Notes: generated by a model not told the origin, from the letters alone. A stretch of DNA of 64,000 nt from JANMES01 sp038229715 (GCA_038229715.1 JBBROD010000008.1:12402-76401); one strand, 5' to 3'. Shown: positions 7,405 to 17,830, numbered from the stretch's first letter. Made by a program: numbers and translations.

Positions 7405-10400
7405 ATGTGCCTGAACCGTCGTTGGTTGCTGCGCTGCCTGCTCGTGAATCTTGTGCTTTGCATCGTCACCGCGTTAGCGGGTGATGCGGCCTCTTCAACC
7501 TGGAACGTATCACACCCCCGATGCGAATACCTCGTGAATCCGGTCGGCATTGACACGCTTAAGCCGCGTTTTTCCTGGGTGTTGGAATCGACCCGGCGCG
7601 GAGCGCGCCAAGCGGCGTACCAAGTGCTCGTCGCCACCACCGAGGCGGGGCTGGCGACGAACAACGCCGACCTTTGGGACAGCGGCAAAGTGGAATCGGA
7701 TCAAAGTTCACAGATTTTCTACAGCGGCAGCGCGCTTCGATTCGGAACACGCTGTTTTTGGAAAGTGCGGACTTGGGACGACGCCGGTCGACTCGCAACG
7801 AGCGAAGTGGCCCGATGGTCCATGGGCCCGCTAGACCGAACCGACTGGGACGATGCCAAGTGGATTGGCGCTGCACCGGAGAAGGAAATTCCCTACAGCC
7901 AATGGCGCGCGCGGTACGGCTACCGATCATTATCTGCCCCGACCACGGGCGTGGTGAAGTGGGTAGGGGTTGATCTCGGCGAATCACGAGCGATCGATCA
8001 GATTCGTTTTTTCGGCGCCGGTGTGCCGGGCGTACCGAACCTTTTCTTCCCATTGCGGTTTCGCATTGACGTGTCGGATGATGCAACGTTTGCCAATTAC
8101 AAAACGGTAGCCGATGCCACGAACGAAGACTTTATTCCCGATCCGAAAACGCAGCAGGAATGGTCGGGCAAGATTGAACCCACTAAGGCGCGCTACGTTC
8201 GCCTATGCGCCACGCAACTCCGTAACCATCCGAATCCAAAAATCATCGAGTACGCGCTAGCCATCGCGCAGATGCAGGTGCTGCAGCACGGCGAAATCGT
8301 CTCGGCCAATGCGAAGTCGATCGCACTGGACGTACTGCCCACGACGGGTTGGAGTGGTGACTTTGTGACAGACGGGCTTCTGGAAAGTCGCCCGCCGCGC
8401 TCGAACTGGGTAATCCCGCCGTCGCCGCTATTGCGCAAGACGTTTGAAGTGGCCGCGGCGGTGACACATGCAGAGGTTTCGGTCACTGCGCTCGGCGAAT
8501 ATGAGCTGCGAATCAACGGCCAACGCGTGGGCGATCATCAACTCGCGCCGGAGTGGACGGACTATCGTCAAAGGGTGCAGTATCAAACGTACGACGTGAC
8601 GAAGATGGTGCAGCAGGGCGGCAACGCAATCGCGGCCACGCTCGGCGACGGCTGGTATCTCGGCCGGCTCGCGGGCACGCGCTGGAACAGTGACTTTCCC
8701 AAGCGCGGCCTCTATGGGCTCAATCGCCGGCTACTGTTGCGGCTCGATATCCACCGCAGTGACGGGACCACACAAACCATTACCAGCGACGGCAGTTGGA
8801 AGATCGATCCGGACGGTCCTATCCGGTCGGCCGACCATTTTCTTGGCGAAACGTACGACGGTCGTAAGGAGCAACCGGGTTGGGACCAACCGATATTTGA
8901 CGATGCCAAGTGGGCGGCGGTGACGGTGGATGAATCGGTGCAGATTGCGCTAACAGCTCAGATGAATGAGCCAATCCGCATCATTAAGACGATCAAACCC
9001 GTCGCGATCACCGAGCCTAAGCCAGGCGTCTACGTAATTAAATTTCCCGAGACGATCGCGGGATGGGTCCGCATCCGTGCAGCAGGCCCGGCTGGCACGG
9101 ACCTAAAGCTTCGTCATGCCGAGTGGCTCAACCGCGACGGCACGCTGTTCACGCAGGTTTATGGGGGAGCAAAGTCGATCGACGAGTTCATCTTGGACGG
9201 GAAAGAGGCGCGGTGGCTCGAGCCGCACTTCACCTACCACGGTTTTCAGTACGTCGAAGTGACCGGCCTTACGCAGCCGCCGACACTCGACCTGCTTGAA
9301 GCCCGCGTCGTTCATTCCGATGCGCCGGCGGCCGGGAAGTTCGCGTGTTCCGATCCGCTGCTAAATCAGATCTGGGCGATGGCGGTGCGAACGCAGGGGG
9401 CCAACATGTACAGCGTACCGACCGATTGTCCCAACCGCGACGAACGGTACGGCTACGGCGGGGACGCGCTATCATTCTCAGACTGTGCGATGTTCAACAT
9501 TGACATGGCCGCGTTCTTCTCAAAGTGGACGCGCGATTGGCGCGAAACGCTAGGTCCGGACAACATTTGTCCACCGTTCGCGCCTTATCCATGGTTTGAG
9601 CACGAGCCGCGGCAGATGGAGGTAATGGGCTGGTCGGACGCACTGGTCCAGATCCCGTGGAAAGCTTACCAGCGGTACAACGACGTCGCCGTTCTCGCAT
9701 CGCACTACGACACGATGCGACGCTGGATGACCCGCGTGTCGTCGCAAGCGAAGGATTCAATCTGGGCCGTCGGTACGTGCGGCGACTGGCTGAGCCAGGC
9801 CATGATCAAAGACGTTCCAGGCTACCCAAGCGAAGGCGGATGGACCGGCCTGCCGAACGACGTGTTCGGCACGATCTTCTATTACAGCTCGACGCGTGCT
9901 ATAGCCGGCGCGGCTGAAGCCATCGGCAAAACAGCGGATGCGGCGGCTTATCACGAACAAGCGGATCGGATCGCCGAGTCATTCAACCGGCATTTCGTCA
10001 GCGCCGACGGTTCCATCAAAGGCGACAACCAAAGTACCTACGTCCTCGCGCTCGACTCCGACATCCTGCCTGAAACTATCCGAAGCGCCGCCGCTACGCA
10101 GTTGATCCGCCAGATCGAAAAATACGACGGCCGGCTCAGCACAGGAATCATCGCGACGCCGAAGCTGCTGAACGTACTCACGCGGTTCGGCTACGCCGAT
10201 CGTGCCTATCAGCTGATGCAAAGCCATCGGTTTCCGTCGCTGGGTTTCATGATCGATCAGGGGGCGACGACGGTCTGGGAACGGTGGGACAATTACTTGC
10301 CCGAGAAAGGGAACCACAAGGATGGCATGCAGTCGTACCAGCATGTCGCGCTCGGCGGGCACGCGCAGTGGCTGTACTCGTCGGTGCTTGGCATTCAAGC

Positions 10401-10740
10401 CGATCTGGCCAAGCCTGGCTTCAGTCACGCGATCATTCATCCGGAGCCGGGCGGTGGTGTGACTTGGGCGAAGGGCGAGCACGAGACTATTCACGGTACG
10501 GTGAAATCGGCGTGGCGAATCGAGAACGGCCGGTTCATGTTCGACCTATCCGTGCCGCCGGGTATGACGGCGACGGTGATCCTGCCCGCCCAAGATTTTG
10601 CCAAAATTCAGGAAAGTGACCAGCCGCTCGCGCAGGCGGCGGGGATCAAGGTGCGTGACACGTCGTCGATTGAAGTTCAAAGCGGTCAATACTCGTTCTC
10701 GTGCCCTGTTTCTGGCGAAACAACAAGAGAATCAAAATGA
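7405..10740 (+). CDS. Secreted GH78 alpha-L-rhamnosidase
   Basis: A 1111-residue alpha-L-rhamnosidase that would release terminal L-rhamnose from plant glycans. ATG 7405 gives a clean signal peptide; upstream in-frame ATGs add a long non-signal leader. Domain order: N-terminal domain opening with RCEYLVNPVGID, an inserted F5/8C-like segment (VDLGESRAIDQIRFF ... KARYVRL), GH78 beta-sandwich domains (HAEVSVTALGEYELRINGQRVGD), the alpha/alpha barrel, and a C-terminal beta domain. The catalytic region DCPNRDERYGYGGD starts at Asp674 (acid Glu680, Asp687) and the GATTVWERW motif supplies the base Glu959. Its TGA overlaps the ATG of the next rhamnosidase, so the two are translationally coupled. Confidence 0.92.
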   Translation: MCLNRRWLLRCLLVNLVLCIVTALAGDAASSTWNVSHPRCEYLVNPVGIDTLKPRFSWVLESTRRGARQAAYQVLVATTEAGLATNNADLWDSGKVESDQSSQIFYSGSALRFGTRCFWKVRTWDDAGRLATSEVARWSMGPLDRTDWDDAKWIGAAPEKEIPYSQWRARYGYRSLSAPTTGVVKWVGVDLGESRAIDQIRFFGAGVPGVPNLFFPLRFRIDVSDDATFANYKTVADATNEDFIPDPKTQQEWSGKIEPTKARYVRLCATQLRNHPNPKIIEYALAIAQMQVLQHGEIVSANAKSIALDVLPTTGWSGDFVTDGLLESRPPRSNWVIPPSPLLRKTFEVAAAVTHAEVSVTALGEYELRINGQRVGDHQLAPEWTDYRQRVQYQTYDVTKMVQQGGNAIAATLGDGWYLGRLAGTRWNSDFPKRGLYGLNRRLLLRLDIHRSDGTTQTITSDGSWKIDPDGPIRSADHFLGETYDGRKEQPGWDQPIFDDAKWAAVTVDESVQIALTAQMNEPIRIIKTIKPVAITEPKPGVYVIKFPETIAGWVRIRAAGPAGTDLKLRHAEWLNRDGTLFTQVYGGAKSIDEFILDGKEARWLEPHFTYHGFQYVEVTGLTQPPTLDLLEARVVHSDAPAAGKFACSDPLLNQIWAMAVRTQGANMYSVPTDCPNRDERYGYGGDALSFSDCAMFNIDMAAFFSKWTRDWRETLGPDNICPPFAPYPWFEHEPRQMEVMGWSDALVQIPWKAYQRYNDVAVLASHYDTMRRWMTRVSSQAKDSIWAVGTCGDWLSQAMIKDVPGYPSEGGWTGLPNDVFGTIFYYSSTRAIAGAAEAIGKTADAAAYHEQADRIAESFNRHFVSADGSIKGDNQSTYVLALDSDILPETIRSAAATQLIRQIEKYDGRLSTGIIATPKLLNVLTRFGYADRAYQLMQSHRFPSLGFMIDQGATTVWERWDNYLPEKGNHKDGMQSYQHVALGGHAQWLYSSVLGIQADLAKPGFSHAIIHPEPGGGVTWAKGEHETIHGTVKSAWRIENGRFMFDLSVPPGMTATVILPAQDFAKIQESDQPLAQAAGIKVRDTSSIEVQSGQYSFSCPVSGETTRESK

Positions 10741-13700
10741 ATAAGCGCTACGCTCTGCCGAACTTGATGCTGCTGCTGTTGTGCACACTCGCGCAAGCCG
10801 AGGTGACGCCCTCCCGCTTGCGCACGGAGATGTTGGTCAACCCGCTAGGAATTGATGTGACGCATCCGCGCCTCGGCTGGGTGCTGACGTCGGCCGAGCG
10901 TGGCCAGAAGCAGACCGCGTATCAAGTCGTCGTCGCCAGTACTGGGGACCAATTGACCGACACCGGCGACCTGTGGGACAGCGGTAAAATCGCGTCGGAA
11001 GAGTTCGTACACATCGTGTACGCGGGTAAGCCGTTGACGTCGAAGATGCAATGTTTCTGGAAAGTCCGTACGTGGGACACGCGGGATATGCCATCGGTTT
11101 GGAGCGAGCCGGCGAAGTGGACGATGGGGCTGTTGGATAAGTCCGACTGGGGTGCGCAGTGGATCACCGATCACACCAGCGCCAACTACGTCATGCCCGG
11201 CCGAGTGAAAAGTGGCGCTCACTATATCACCGTCACCAGCGCAGCGCCCACGTACAACGGCTACCACAGTCAGCTCGCAACGAAGGAGGATGTGACCAAA
11301 TCGATCACCTTTGATTTGGGCGCTGCCAAGGCCGTCGATACGGTAATTCTTTATCCGTCTCACCCCTTCAATTACGCGGACACGCCGGGCTTCGGCTTTC
11401 CCAAGCGATTCCACATTGAAGTGGGCGACACGGAAGATTTTGCTAACGCGAAAGTGGTATTTGATCGAGCGACCGAGGATCTGACCAATCCGCGAACCGA
11501 GCCGTTCATGTGTAAGTTCGACGCAACGACTGGCCGGTACATTCGTCTGGTCGTCACACGATTAGGCGGACCGGTGCTTGCCCTGTCGCTGGCGGAAGTC
11601 GAAGTCCTGAGAGGCGGGGAGAATCTGGCTTTACAGGCAAAGGTCACCGCGTCGGACTCGCTGGAAGCTCCCGCCGGCGGGTGGAGCTTGAAGTATCTGA
11701 CCGACGGCCGACAAGTCAGCGACAAAGTTGATACCGGTCAGCCCGCGGTGCGGTTGCGCAAGGGATTTAATGTCGCGAGCACCGTTCGTCGGGCGACGGT
11801 TTTCGTCACTGCGCGCGGACTGTACGAGTTGCGCCTGAACGGCAAACGCGTGGGCGATCAGGTGTTTGCGCCGGGCTGGACGGAGTACGACACGCGCATC
11901 CTCTACCAAACCTATGACGTGACGGACCTCGTCCGGAACGGCGCTAACGCCGTCGCGGCGGAGTTGGGCGTGGGCTGGTACGCCGGCTCGCTGGGACCGA
12001 TCCGCACGCTCGGGCGCCGCCTGTACGGGCCGTACCCTGAGCTGCTAATGCGCATGGAAATCGAGAAGACCGATGGCAGCACACAGGTGATCGTCACCGA
12101 CAAATCGTGGACCGGCACTGATCGAGGGCCGATCCGCTACTCCGAAATCTACGACGGCCAAGACGAGGACGGCCGCCTCATCACGCCGGGTTGGGACAAG
12201 CCGGACTTTAGTAGCAAATGGCCGGCCGTGCATGCGAAGGAACTGGACCAAGTTGAACTCAACGCGCAGATGCAGCAGCCGATCCGTAACACGCAGGAAC
12301 TAAAACCGACTACCGTCAAGACCGTGGCCAAGTACGTGAACCAGTTCGACTTCGGTCAGAACTTTGCGGGATGGTGTCGCATCAAGTTGCACGGCAAAGA
12401 GGGGCAGCGCGTTATCGTTCACTATTACGAAGTGCTCGGCCCGGACGGACGCGGCAACCGCGGCAACTTATATGGCGCGCGCGTCGAAGACAAGTACATC
12501 CTCCGCGGCGATCCGGACAGCGAGATTTTTGAGCCGAAATTTACGTACCACGGATTCCGGTACATCGAAATATCTGGTCTGGAGTATACGCCTTCACCCG
12601 ACGACGTCAGCGGCATTGTGATGCGCAGCGACGCGCCGGTGGTCGGCAAGATCGAAAGCTCCAACGAAGTAATTAACCGCCTGATGCACGCAATCCTCTG
12701 GACGCAGTTCAGCAACATGCCGTCGATCCCGAGTGATTGTCCGCAGCGTAACGAGCGTCTCGGATGGATGGGCGACATCCAGGCGTTTTCACAAGCCGGC
12801 ATTTTCAGCATGGACATGTCGACGTTTTTCGCCAAGTGGATGCGGGACGTCCGCGACGCGCAGTTTGATAACGGCGTATTTACCAATGTCTCGCCGCACC
12901 ACTTTCTGGGATCGCGCAACAAGCCGATCATCGTTGAAGGCGTGGTTTATGGTCCGTTCGCAGGCGCTCCCGCGTGGGCTGATGCGGGCGTCACCATCCC
13001 ATGGGATTTGTACGTCAACTACGGCGACAAGCGCCTGCTCGAGCAGCATTTTGACGCGGCGCGGCGGTGGGTCGATTACATGCACGACAACAACGCAGAA
13101 ACGTTGCTGTTCATCAACGGCCGCGGGGAAATGTACGGCGACTGGATGGGGCCGGCGATGAACATTGATTTATTCGCGACCGCGTTCTTCGCCCACGATG
13201 CGGATCTTGTCGCTCGCATGGCCGACGTGCTGGGGAAAAACGTGGAGAAGGAAAAGTATCAATCCCTGTTCGCTCAGATCAAAAACGCGATCGCCAAAAA
13301 GTACATCGAGCCAAATGGGCTACTCACGGTCGGCACGCCAGGTTCGTACTCGCTGCTGCTCTCTTTCAAACTTTACCCGACCGACAGGGTCACTATGGCG
13401 CAGGATAAACTTTACGAACTGCTTAAGGCGTCCAAGACGCCGCAAGGCGGGATCCAAACAACCCACCGCGTGATGCTTGAGTTGTCGGCCGCAGGCCATC
13501 ACGACGTCGCGTCCCGCATTATGGGTCAGCATGAACCCGGGTCGTGGGGCTACATGTTTGATCGCGGCGCTACGACGATTTGGGAATCTTGGACGGGCGG
13601 GGGTTCGCAAAACCATTACGCGCTGGGGTCGGTCGGAGAATGGGTGTGGCGCGACGTGATCGGGCTAAACCCTGATCCGAACGCTCCGGGGTACAAGCAC

Positions 13701-14009
13701 TTCATCGTACGTCCATTGCTCGATCCCAACACGCGCCGGATGAACGCCACATACGACTCCATCCACGGGCCCATCGCCATCAGCTGGATGAACGACGCAG
13801 ACCAGATCACCCTGGAAATCACCGTGCCGCCTGGCACGTCGGCGGACGTCTTTGTTCCGACCAGCGACCCCGCCTCCGTCAAGGAAGGTGGCGTGCCCGC
13901 CGCACTTGCCAAGGGTGTCGCTCCGCTAGCTGGCGCGTCGGGGAACGGATTCCTTGTTCAATCAGGAAACTATGTTTTCTCGGCGAGCTATAAGCAGCCG
14001 AAAAATTGA
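10737..14009 (+). CDS. Secreted GH78 alpha-L-rhamnosidase
   Basis: A 1090-residue GH78 enzyme starting at ATG 10737 in an ATGA overlap with the preceding gene; the in-frame ATG at 10701 lies within that gene and is unlikely. A signal peptide (MLLLLLCTLAQA) is followed by RTEMLVNPLGID, an F5/8C-like insert (ITFDLGAAKAVDTVILY ... RYIRLVVTRL), the rhamnosidase N domain (RGLYELRLNGKRVGD) and the barrel. The catalytic motif DCPQRNERLGWMGD begins at Asp667, and the base in GATTIWESW is Glu950. Neighbour GH78 enzymes differ a lot from one another, suggesting different linkages. The adenylate-kinase-like gene follows after 18 bases. Confidence 0.92.
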   Translation: MNKRYALPNLMLLLLCTLAQAEVTPSRLRTEMLVNPLGIDVTHPRLGWVLTSAERGQKQTAYQVVVASTGDQLTDTGDLWDSGKIASEEFVHIVYAGKPLTSKMQCFWKVRTWDTRDMPSVWSEPAKWTMGLLDKSDWGAQWITDHTSANYVMPGRVKSGAHYITVTSAAPTYNGYHSQLATKEDVTKSITFDLGAAKAVDTVILYPSHPFNYADTPGFGFPKRFHIEVGDTEDFANAKVVFDRATEDLTNPRTEPFMCKFDATTGRYIRLVVTRLGGPVLALSLAEVEVLRGGENLALQAKVTASDSLEAPAGGWSLKYLTDGRQVSDKVDTGQPAVRLRKGFNVASTVRRATVFVTARGLYELRLNGKRVGDQVFAPGWTEYDTRILYQTYDVTDLVRNGANAVAAELGVGWYAGSLGPIRTLGRRLYGPYPELLMRMEIEKTDGSTQVIVTDKSWTGTDRGPIRYSEIYDGQDEDGRLITPGWDKPDFSSKWPAVHAKELDQVELNAQMQQPIRNTQELKPTTVKTVAKYVNQFDFGQNFAGWCRIKLHGKEGQRVIVHYYEVLGPDGRGNRGNLYGARVEDKYILRGDPDSEIFEPKFTYHGFRYIEISGLEYTPSPDDVSGIVMRSDAPVVGKIESSNEVINRLMHAILWTQFSNMPSIPSDCPQRNERLGWMGDIQAFSQAGIFSMDMSTFFAKWMRDVRDAQFDNGVFTNVSPHHFLGSRNKPIIVEGVVYGPFAGAPAWADAGVTIPWDLYVNYGDKRLLEQHFDAARRWVDYMHDNNAETLLFINGRGEMYGDWMGPAMNIDLFATAFFAHDADLVARMADVLGKNVEKEKYQSLFAQIKNAIAKKYIEPNGLLTVGTPGSYSLLLSFKLYPTDRVTMAQDKLYELLKASKTPQGGIQTTHRVMLELSAAGHHDVASRIMGQHEPGSWGYMFDRGATTIWESWTGGGSQNHYALGSVGEWVWRDVIGLNPDPNAPGYKHFIVRPLLDPNTRRMNATYDSIHGPIAISWMNDADQITLEITVPPGTSADVFVPTSDPASVKEGGVPAALAKGVAPLAGASGNGFLVQSGNYVFSASYKQPKN

Positions 14010-14027
14010 GAGCGAGGAGCAACGACC

Positions 14028-14675
14028 GTGCGATTCAAAACAATTTTACTTTTCGGCATACCCGGCAGCGGCAAGGGCACGCAAGGCAGGATCCTCGGGT
14101 CGATTCCGGGATTCCGCCATTGCGCCTGCGGCGACGTGTTCCGCTCGATCAACGCCAACAGTGAACTCGGCAAAGTGTTCACCGCCTACTCCGCGCGCGG
14201 TGAACTGGTGCCGGACGAATTCGTCATTGAATTGTGGGAGAAGCGGATTTTGTCCCTCGAAGCGTCCGGCGATTTCCAGCCGCAACGCGACATGCTCGTG
14301 CTGGACGGCATTCCGCGGAATGTCGCGCAGGCGAGGCTTCTGGGGCGAGTGCTCGACGTGCAGGCAGTGGTTCATCTTTCGTGCTCGGACCCTGAAGCAA
14401 TAATCGACCGCCTCCGCCGCCGCGCGGTGAAGGAAAACCGCCTGGACGACGCACGCGATGACGTGATACAACGCCGGCTGGCGGTGTATGATGAGCAGAC
14501 CCGGCCGATCTTGAGGTATTACCCCGATCACCTGATTCTCAAGGTTGACGCCACCGCCTCGCAGATGCGCGTGGCGGCGGCGATCCTGAACTGCTTGGCG
14601 GGGACGATGGAACAAAGCATGACCCCTCGTCACATGCAGGAGTTTGTGCCGCAGTACATCTCAATGCCTTCGTGA
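14028..14675 (+). CDS. Adenylate-kinase-like nucleoside monophosphate kinase
   Basis: A 215-residue protein with a GTG start at 14028 behind GAGGAG. GIPGSGKGTQ (residues 10-19) is the P-loop, CGDVFRS matches the AMP-binding segment, LDGIPRN replaces the usual LDGFPR, and RLRRRAVKENRLDDARDDVIQ corresponds to the LID region, which is of the short type without a zinc or long insertion. The reaction would be ATP + AMP = 2 ADP in the cytoplasm. Position at the end of a glycosidase operon is unusual; whether this is the main cellular adk or an extra paralogue cannot be told here. It converges with the FAD/Fe-S oxidase, 41 bases away. Confidence 0.8.
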   Translation: MRFKTILLFGIPGSGKGTQGRILGSIPGFRHCACGDVFRSINANSELGKVFTAYSARGELVPDEFVIELWEKRILSLEASGDFQPQRDMLVLDGIPRNVAQARLLGRVLDVQAVVHLSCSDPEAIIDRLRRRAVKENRLDDARDDVIQRRLAVYDEQTRPILRYYPDHLILKVDATASQMRVAAAILNCLAGTMEQSMTPRHMQEFVPQYISMPS

Positions 14676-14716
14676 TGGTGGCGGATCACGCTGGTTGGTT
14701 TACAGCCGTTGGCGCA

Positions 14717-17700
14717 TCAGCCGGGTTGCGGCTCTCGTGCGACGATCGCCAAGTGCAGCACTTCCGCGGGGTGGAGCGATTGCCGGGTAGTACCGTCTTT
14801 GATCTGGTGGCGGCAGGAGGTGCCTGCGGCGATGATGATCGCATCATCATCCGCCACGCGGACCTGCGGAAACACCGAAAGCTCGCCAATCTTCATCGAC
14901 ACATCGTACCGGGCAGCAGTGTAGCCGAATGCACCCGCCATTCCGCAGCAACCTGAATCTAAGACTTCCAATGTGCCGCCTTCCAACCGTGAGAGGGCAG
15001 CGACGGTCGCCCCTAAGCCGCTGATGGCTTTCTGGTGGCAGTGCCCGTGAAGCACCATCGGCCGCTTTGCGCGCCGCCACTCCGGTCGAATCATTGGCGA
15101 GCGAGGGTGGCGGCTCCAACGCGCGTCTACGAATTGCTCGAGAAGCATCGCCTTGTCGGCCAACTGCTGGCGGACGGCGAGATCGGTGCGAAGCTTCAGC
15201 TTGAGCCACTCGTCGGTGACGGCGCTGAGGCAGGACGGCTCGAGAAAGATGACTGCCTGGATTGATTCATCAGCAATGACGTCTTTCAGCCCATCCAAGA
15301 TTTGATCGGCCGATCGGATAGCCTCCTCAAGCAAACCGTTGGAGATCATCGGTCGACCGCAGCAGCCTACATAGGGAAGCAAAACCTCATAGCCCAGCGA
15401 TTCAAGAACTTCAATCGCGGCTCGGCCGACGTGCGGCTCATTGTAAGTCGCGAAGCAGTCGGCCCAAACCGCCACGCGCGGTACCCCGGGCGAGTGACCG
15501 CGTTTACTCCGCTTTTTGAACCATCGATACAGGGAGGGCGCAAAAGCTGGGATCCTGCGCTTCGGCGAGATGCCGAGCACTGTTTCAATCAGCATCCGCA
15601 CCGGCGGTAAGCCGTTCACCCAATTGGCCAGCGACGGTGCGAGCGATCCGAGTCGATTCAGTGACCGCACATGGCCGAATAGACGTGCAGCCAGCGGAGC
15701 GCCGCCGCGCTGGCGATGTCCTTGCGCGGTGTACTCGGCCTTCAGTTGCGCGACATCGACGTTGCTCGGGCACTCGGTCTTGCAGGCCTTGCAGCTCAGG
15801 CAAAGATCCAGCGTCTCCTTGACCCCTGGATCGCTCCATCGTGGCGAGGGATTGTTTAGCGTTTCGATCGCCTGATCGACAACGGCCGTGCGGATGGCGT
15901 TGGCGCGCCCTCGGGTGCTGTGGCGCTCGTCAAGGGTCGCGCGGTACGACGGGCACATCGTCCCGCCAGCCGTTTTGCGGCAGAAGCCGGCGCCGTTACA
16001 CAGCTCTAAAGCACCGGCAAATCCCTCTGCGGTGGGATAGTTAAAGTAAGTGTCGATTTGGTTGACGTTGATGGCCGGATTAATTTGGTCGACACGCAGA
16101 TTCTCGACGATGCTGTGCACCGGTCCGGCATTAACTATGTTGCCTGGATTAAGAATATTAGCGGGATCGAAGATGTTCTTGATCTTCTTGAACGCTCGGA
16201 GAATCGTCGGGCCGTAAAAGTCTTCAAGCAGCGGTCCGCGGACTCGCCCGTCGCCGTGTTCGCCGGACATCACTCCCCCGCAGCGCTTGGCGAGGTCCGC
16301 AACTTCGACGGCGATCTTCACCATCGTCTCGCGCCCGGCGGCGTGATGAAGATTTACCATCGGGCGCACATGCAGAACGCCAACCGATGCGTGCGCGTAA
16401 TAGGCCGCCTCTGTGCCGTGGCGGGTGACAATCTCGCGGAACTCAGTGACGAATCGGCGGAGCTGCTCGACCGGGACTGAGTTGTCTTCGACAAAGGTAA
16501 CGGGCTTGCTCGCTCCGGGCAGGCCGTGCAGCAGGGCCTCGCTCGCCTTTCGCAGCGCCCAGGCGCGATTCATGTCCGCGGCTTCGGTGAAAGTCGCGAT
16601 CGACACGCCGGTTAGCATCGATTTCAGCAGTGCGAAGAAATCCTCGAGGCTACGGGCTTTGTCCTCAAGCTGGTATTCGACGTAGAGGACTCCTTTGGGC
16701 GAGCCGGCGGTTGTCCGTGGCAGCATGTCGACGTAAGGCCGGCATTCGGTATTGCCGAGGGCGGCGCGGATCACCACGTCGTCCAACAGTTCTACGGCGC
16801 TGGGTTTGGTCGCGAGGATCGGCACGACCGCGTCGATGGCGGCGTCCACGGAATCGAATGAGAGGACCGCCAGACCGCGTTGCGCCGGCATCGGGTTAAG
16901 CTTCAGCCGGGCTTCAGTCACGATTGCCAGCGTGCCTTCGCTGCCGCAGATCAGACTGGACAAATCCAGATCAGCCGCCACGACGCCCTGGTCCAGCTGC
17001 TTCAGAATCAGATCGAGTCCGTAGCCGGCATTTCGGCGAACGAGGTCAGGAAACCGCCGGCGAATGTCGGCCGCGCACCCCATGACAACGTCCGCCACTT
17101 GCTCAGCCAGCCGCATCGCAATCGGCGACTTACGCCCCGCGCCGGGCTGCAGCCAGACGCGTTCCCCTGTACTGAGCACTACTTCGATCGCCTCAATGTT
17201 TTCACTCGTGCGGCCGTAGCGGATGGAGCGCGCACCCGCCGCGTTGTTGCCGATACAGCCGCCGATCGACGCCTGTGCGACTGTCGCGGGGTCAGGTGCG
17301 AAAAACAGCCGCGTGTTGCGGGCGTCGAGCGCCCGATTCAATTCATCGATTGTGATCCCTGGCTCGACCGTGCACAAACGGCCGTCCACATCGACCTCGA
17401 TCACGCGCCGACAGGCGGGGGAAAGGTCAACCACCACTGACTTTCCAGTGCATTGCCCGGCCAGGCTCGTGCCACCGCCGCGCGGCAGCACGGCGATCCC
17501 GCTCGCGGCGCAGTAGGTCATGATCGTGGGGATTACGCTGGTGTCGCGCGGGATGACAACGCCCAGCGGCAGGACTTGATAGAGTGAAGCGTCGGTAGAG
17601 TAGAGTAGCCGATTGTGCGAATCGAACCGCACCTCACCGACGTTCATCCGACGCAGGGCCGCTTCGACCTGCTTTGCATCGGGTTCCCGCGACGGGGGAG

Positions 17701-17743
17701 TTTCGGAGGGAAGGACGGCAAGGGATAGTGAGTTTACAGTCAT
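14717..17743 (-). CDS. FAD/Fe-S 2-hydroxyacid oxidase (D-lactate dehydrogenase or glycolate oxidase type)
   Basis: About 1008 residues from ATG 17743 (a TTG further up is open but weak). The N-terminal half is an FAD-linked oxidase of the GlcD/Dld type: LPRGGGTSLAGQ and PDPATVAQASIGGCIGNNAAG match the PCMH FAD-binding domain, and GGVMSGEHGDGRVRGP is the conserved C-terminal oxidase motif. A ferredoxin-like region follows, with CNGAGFC and CLSCKACKTECP cysteine clusters, then two CCG domains (VGCCGRP, SGCCGMAG). The architecture is that of large quinone-linked D-lactate, glycolate or D-2-hydroxyglutarate dehydrogenases. It ends the rhamnose-transport operon and could oxidise lactate released by the diketo-acid hydrolase. 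Stereospecificity is not visible in the sequence. Confidence 0.85.
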   Translation of the reverse strand: MTVNSLSLAVLPSETPPSREPDAKQVEAALRRMNVGEVRFDSHNRLLYSTDASLYQVLPLGVVIPRDTSVIPTIMTYCAASGIAVLPRGGGTSLAGQCTGKSVVVDLSPACRRVIEVDVDGRLCTVEPGITIDELNRALDARNTRLFFAPDPATVAQASIGGCIGNNAAGARSIRYGRTSENIEAIEVVLSTGERVWLQPGAGRKSPIAMRLAEQVADVVMGCAADIRRRFPDLVRRNAGYGLDLILKQLDQGVVAADLDLSSLICGSEGTLAIVTEARLKLNPMPAQRGLAVLSFDSVDAAIDAVVPILATKPSAVELLDDVVIRAALGNTECRPYVDMLPRTTAGSPKGVLYVEYQLEDKARSLEDFFALLKSMLTGVSIATFTEAADMNRAWALRKASEALLHGLPGASKPVTFVEDNSVPVEQLRRFVTEFREIVTRHGTEAAYYAHASVGVLHVRPMVNLHHAAGRETMVKIAVEVADLAKRCGGVMSGEHGDGRVRGPLLEDFYGPTILRAFKKIKNIFDPANILNPGNIVNAGPVHSIVENLRVDQINPAINVNQIDTYFNYPTAEGFAGALELCNGAGFCRKTAGGTMCPSYRATLDERHSTRGRANAIRTAVVDQAIETLNNPSPRWSDPGVKETLDLCLSCKACKTECPSNVDVAQLKAEYTAQGHRQRGGAPLAARLFGHVRSLNRLGSLAPSLANWVNGLPPVRMLIETVLGISPKRRIPAFAPSLYRWFKKRSKRGHSPGVPRVAVWADCFATYNEPHVGRAAIEVLESLGYEVLLPYVGCCGRPMISNGLLEEAIRSADQILDGLKDVIADESIQAVIFLEPSCLSAVTDEWLKLKLRTDLAVRQQLADKAMLLEQFVDARWSRHPRSPMIRPEWRRAKRPMVLHGHCHQKAISGLGATVAALSRLEGGTLEVLDSGCCGMAGAFGYTAARYDVSMKIGELSVFPQVRVADDDAIIIAAGTSCRHQIKDGTTRQSLHPAEVLHLAIVAREPQPG

Positions 17744-17830
17744 CAGTCTCGGCGCACGGATTGCGGCGCCGCCAATCGATAGCTCGTTAAAATGTAGGAC
17801 CGCCCAAATTCCCCGTGCGTGAGCCAACCT

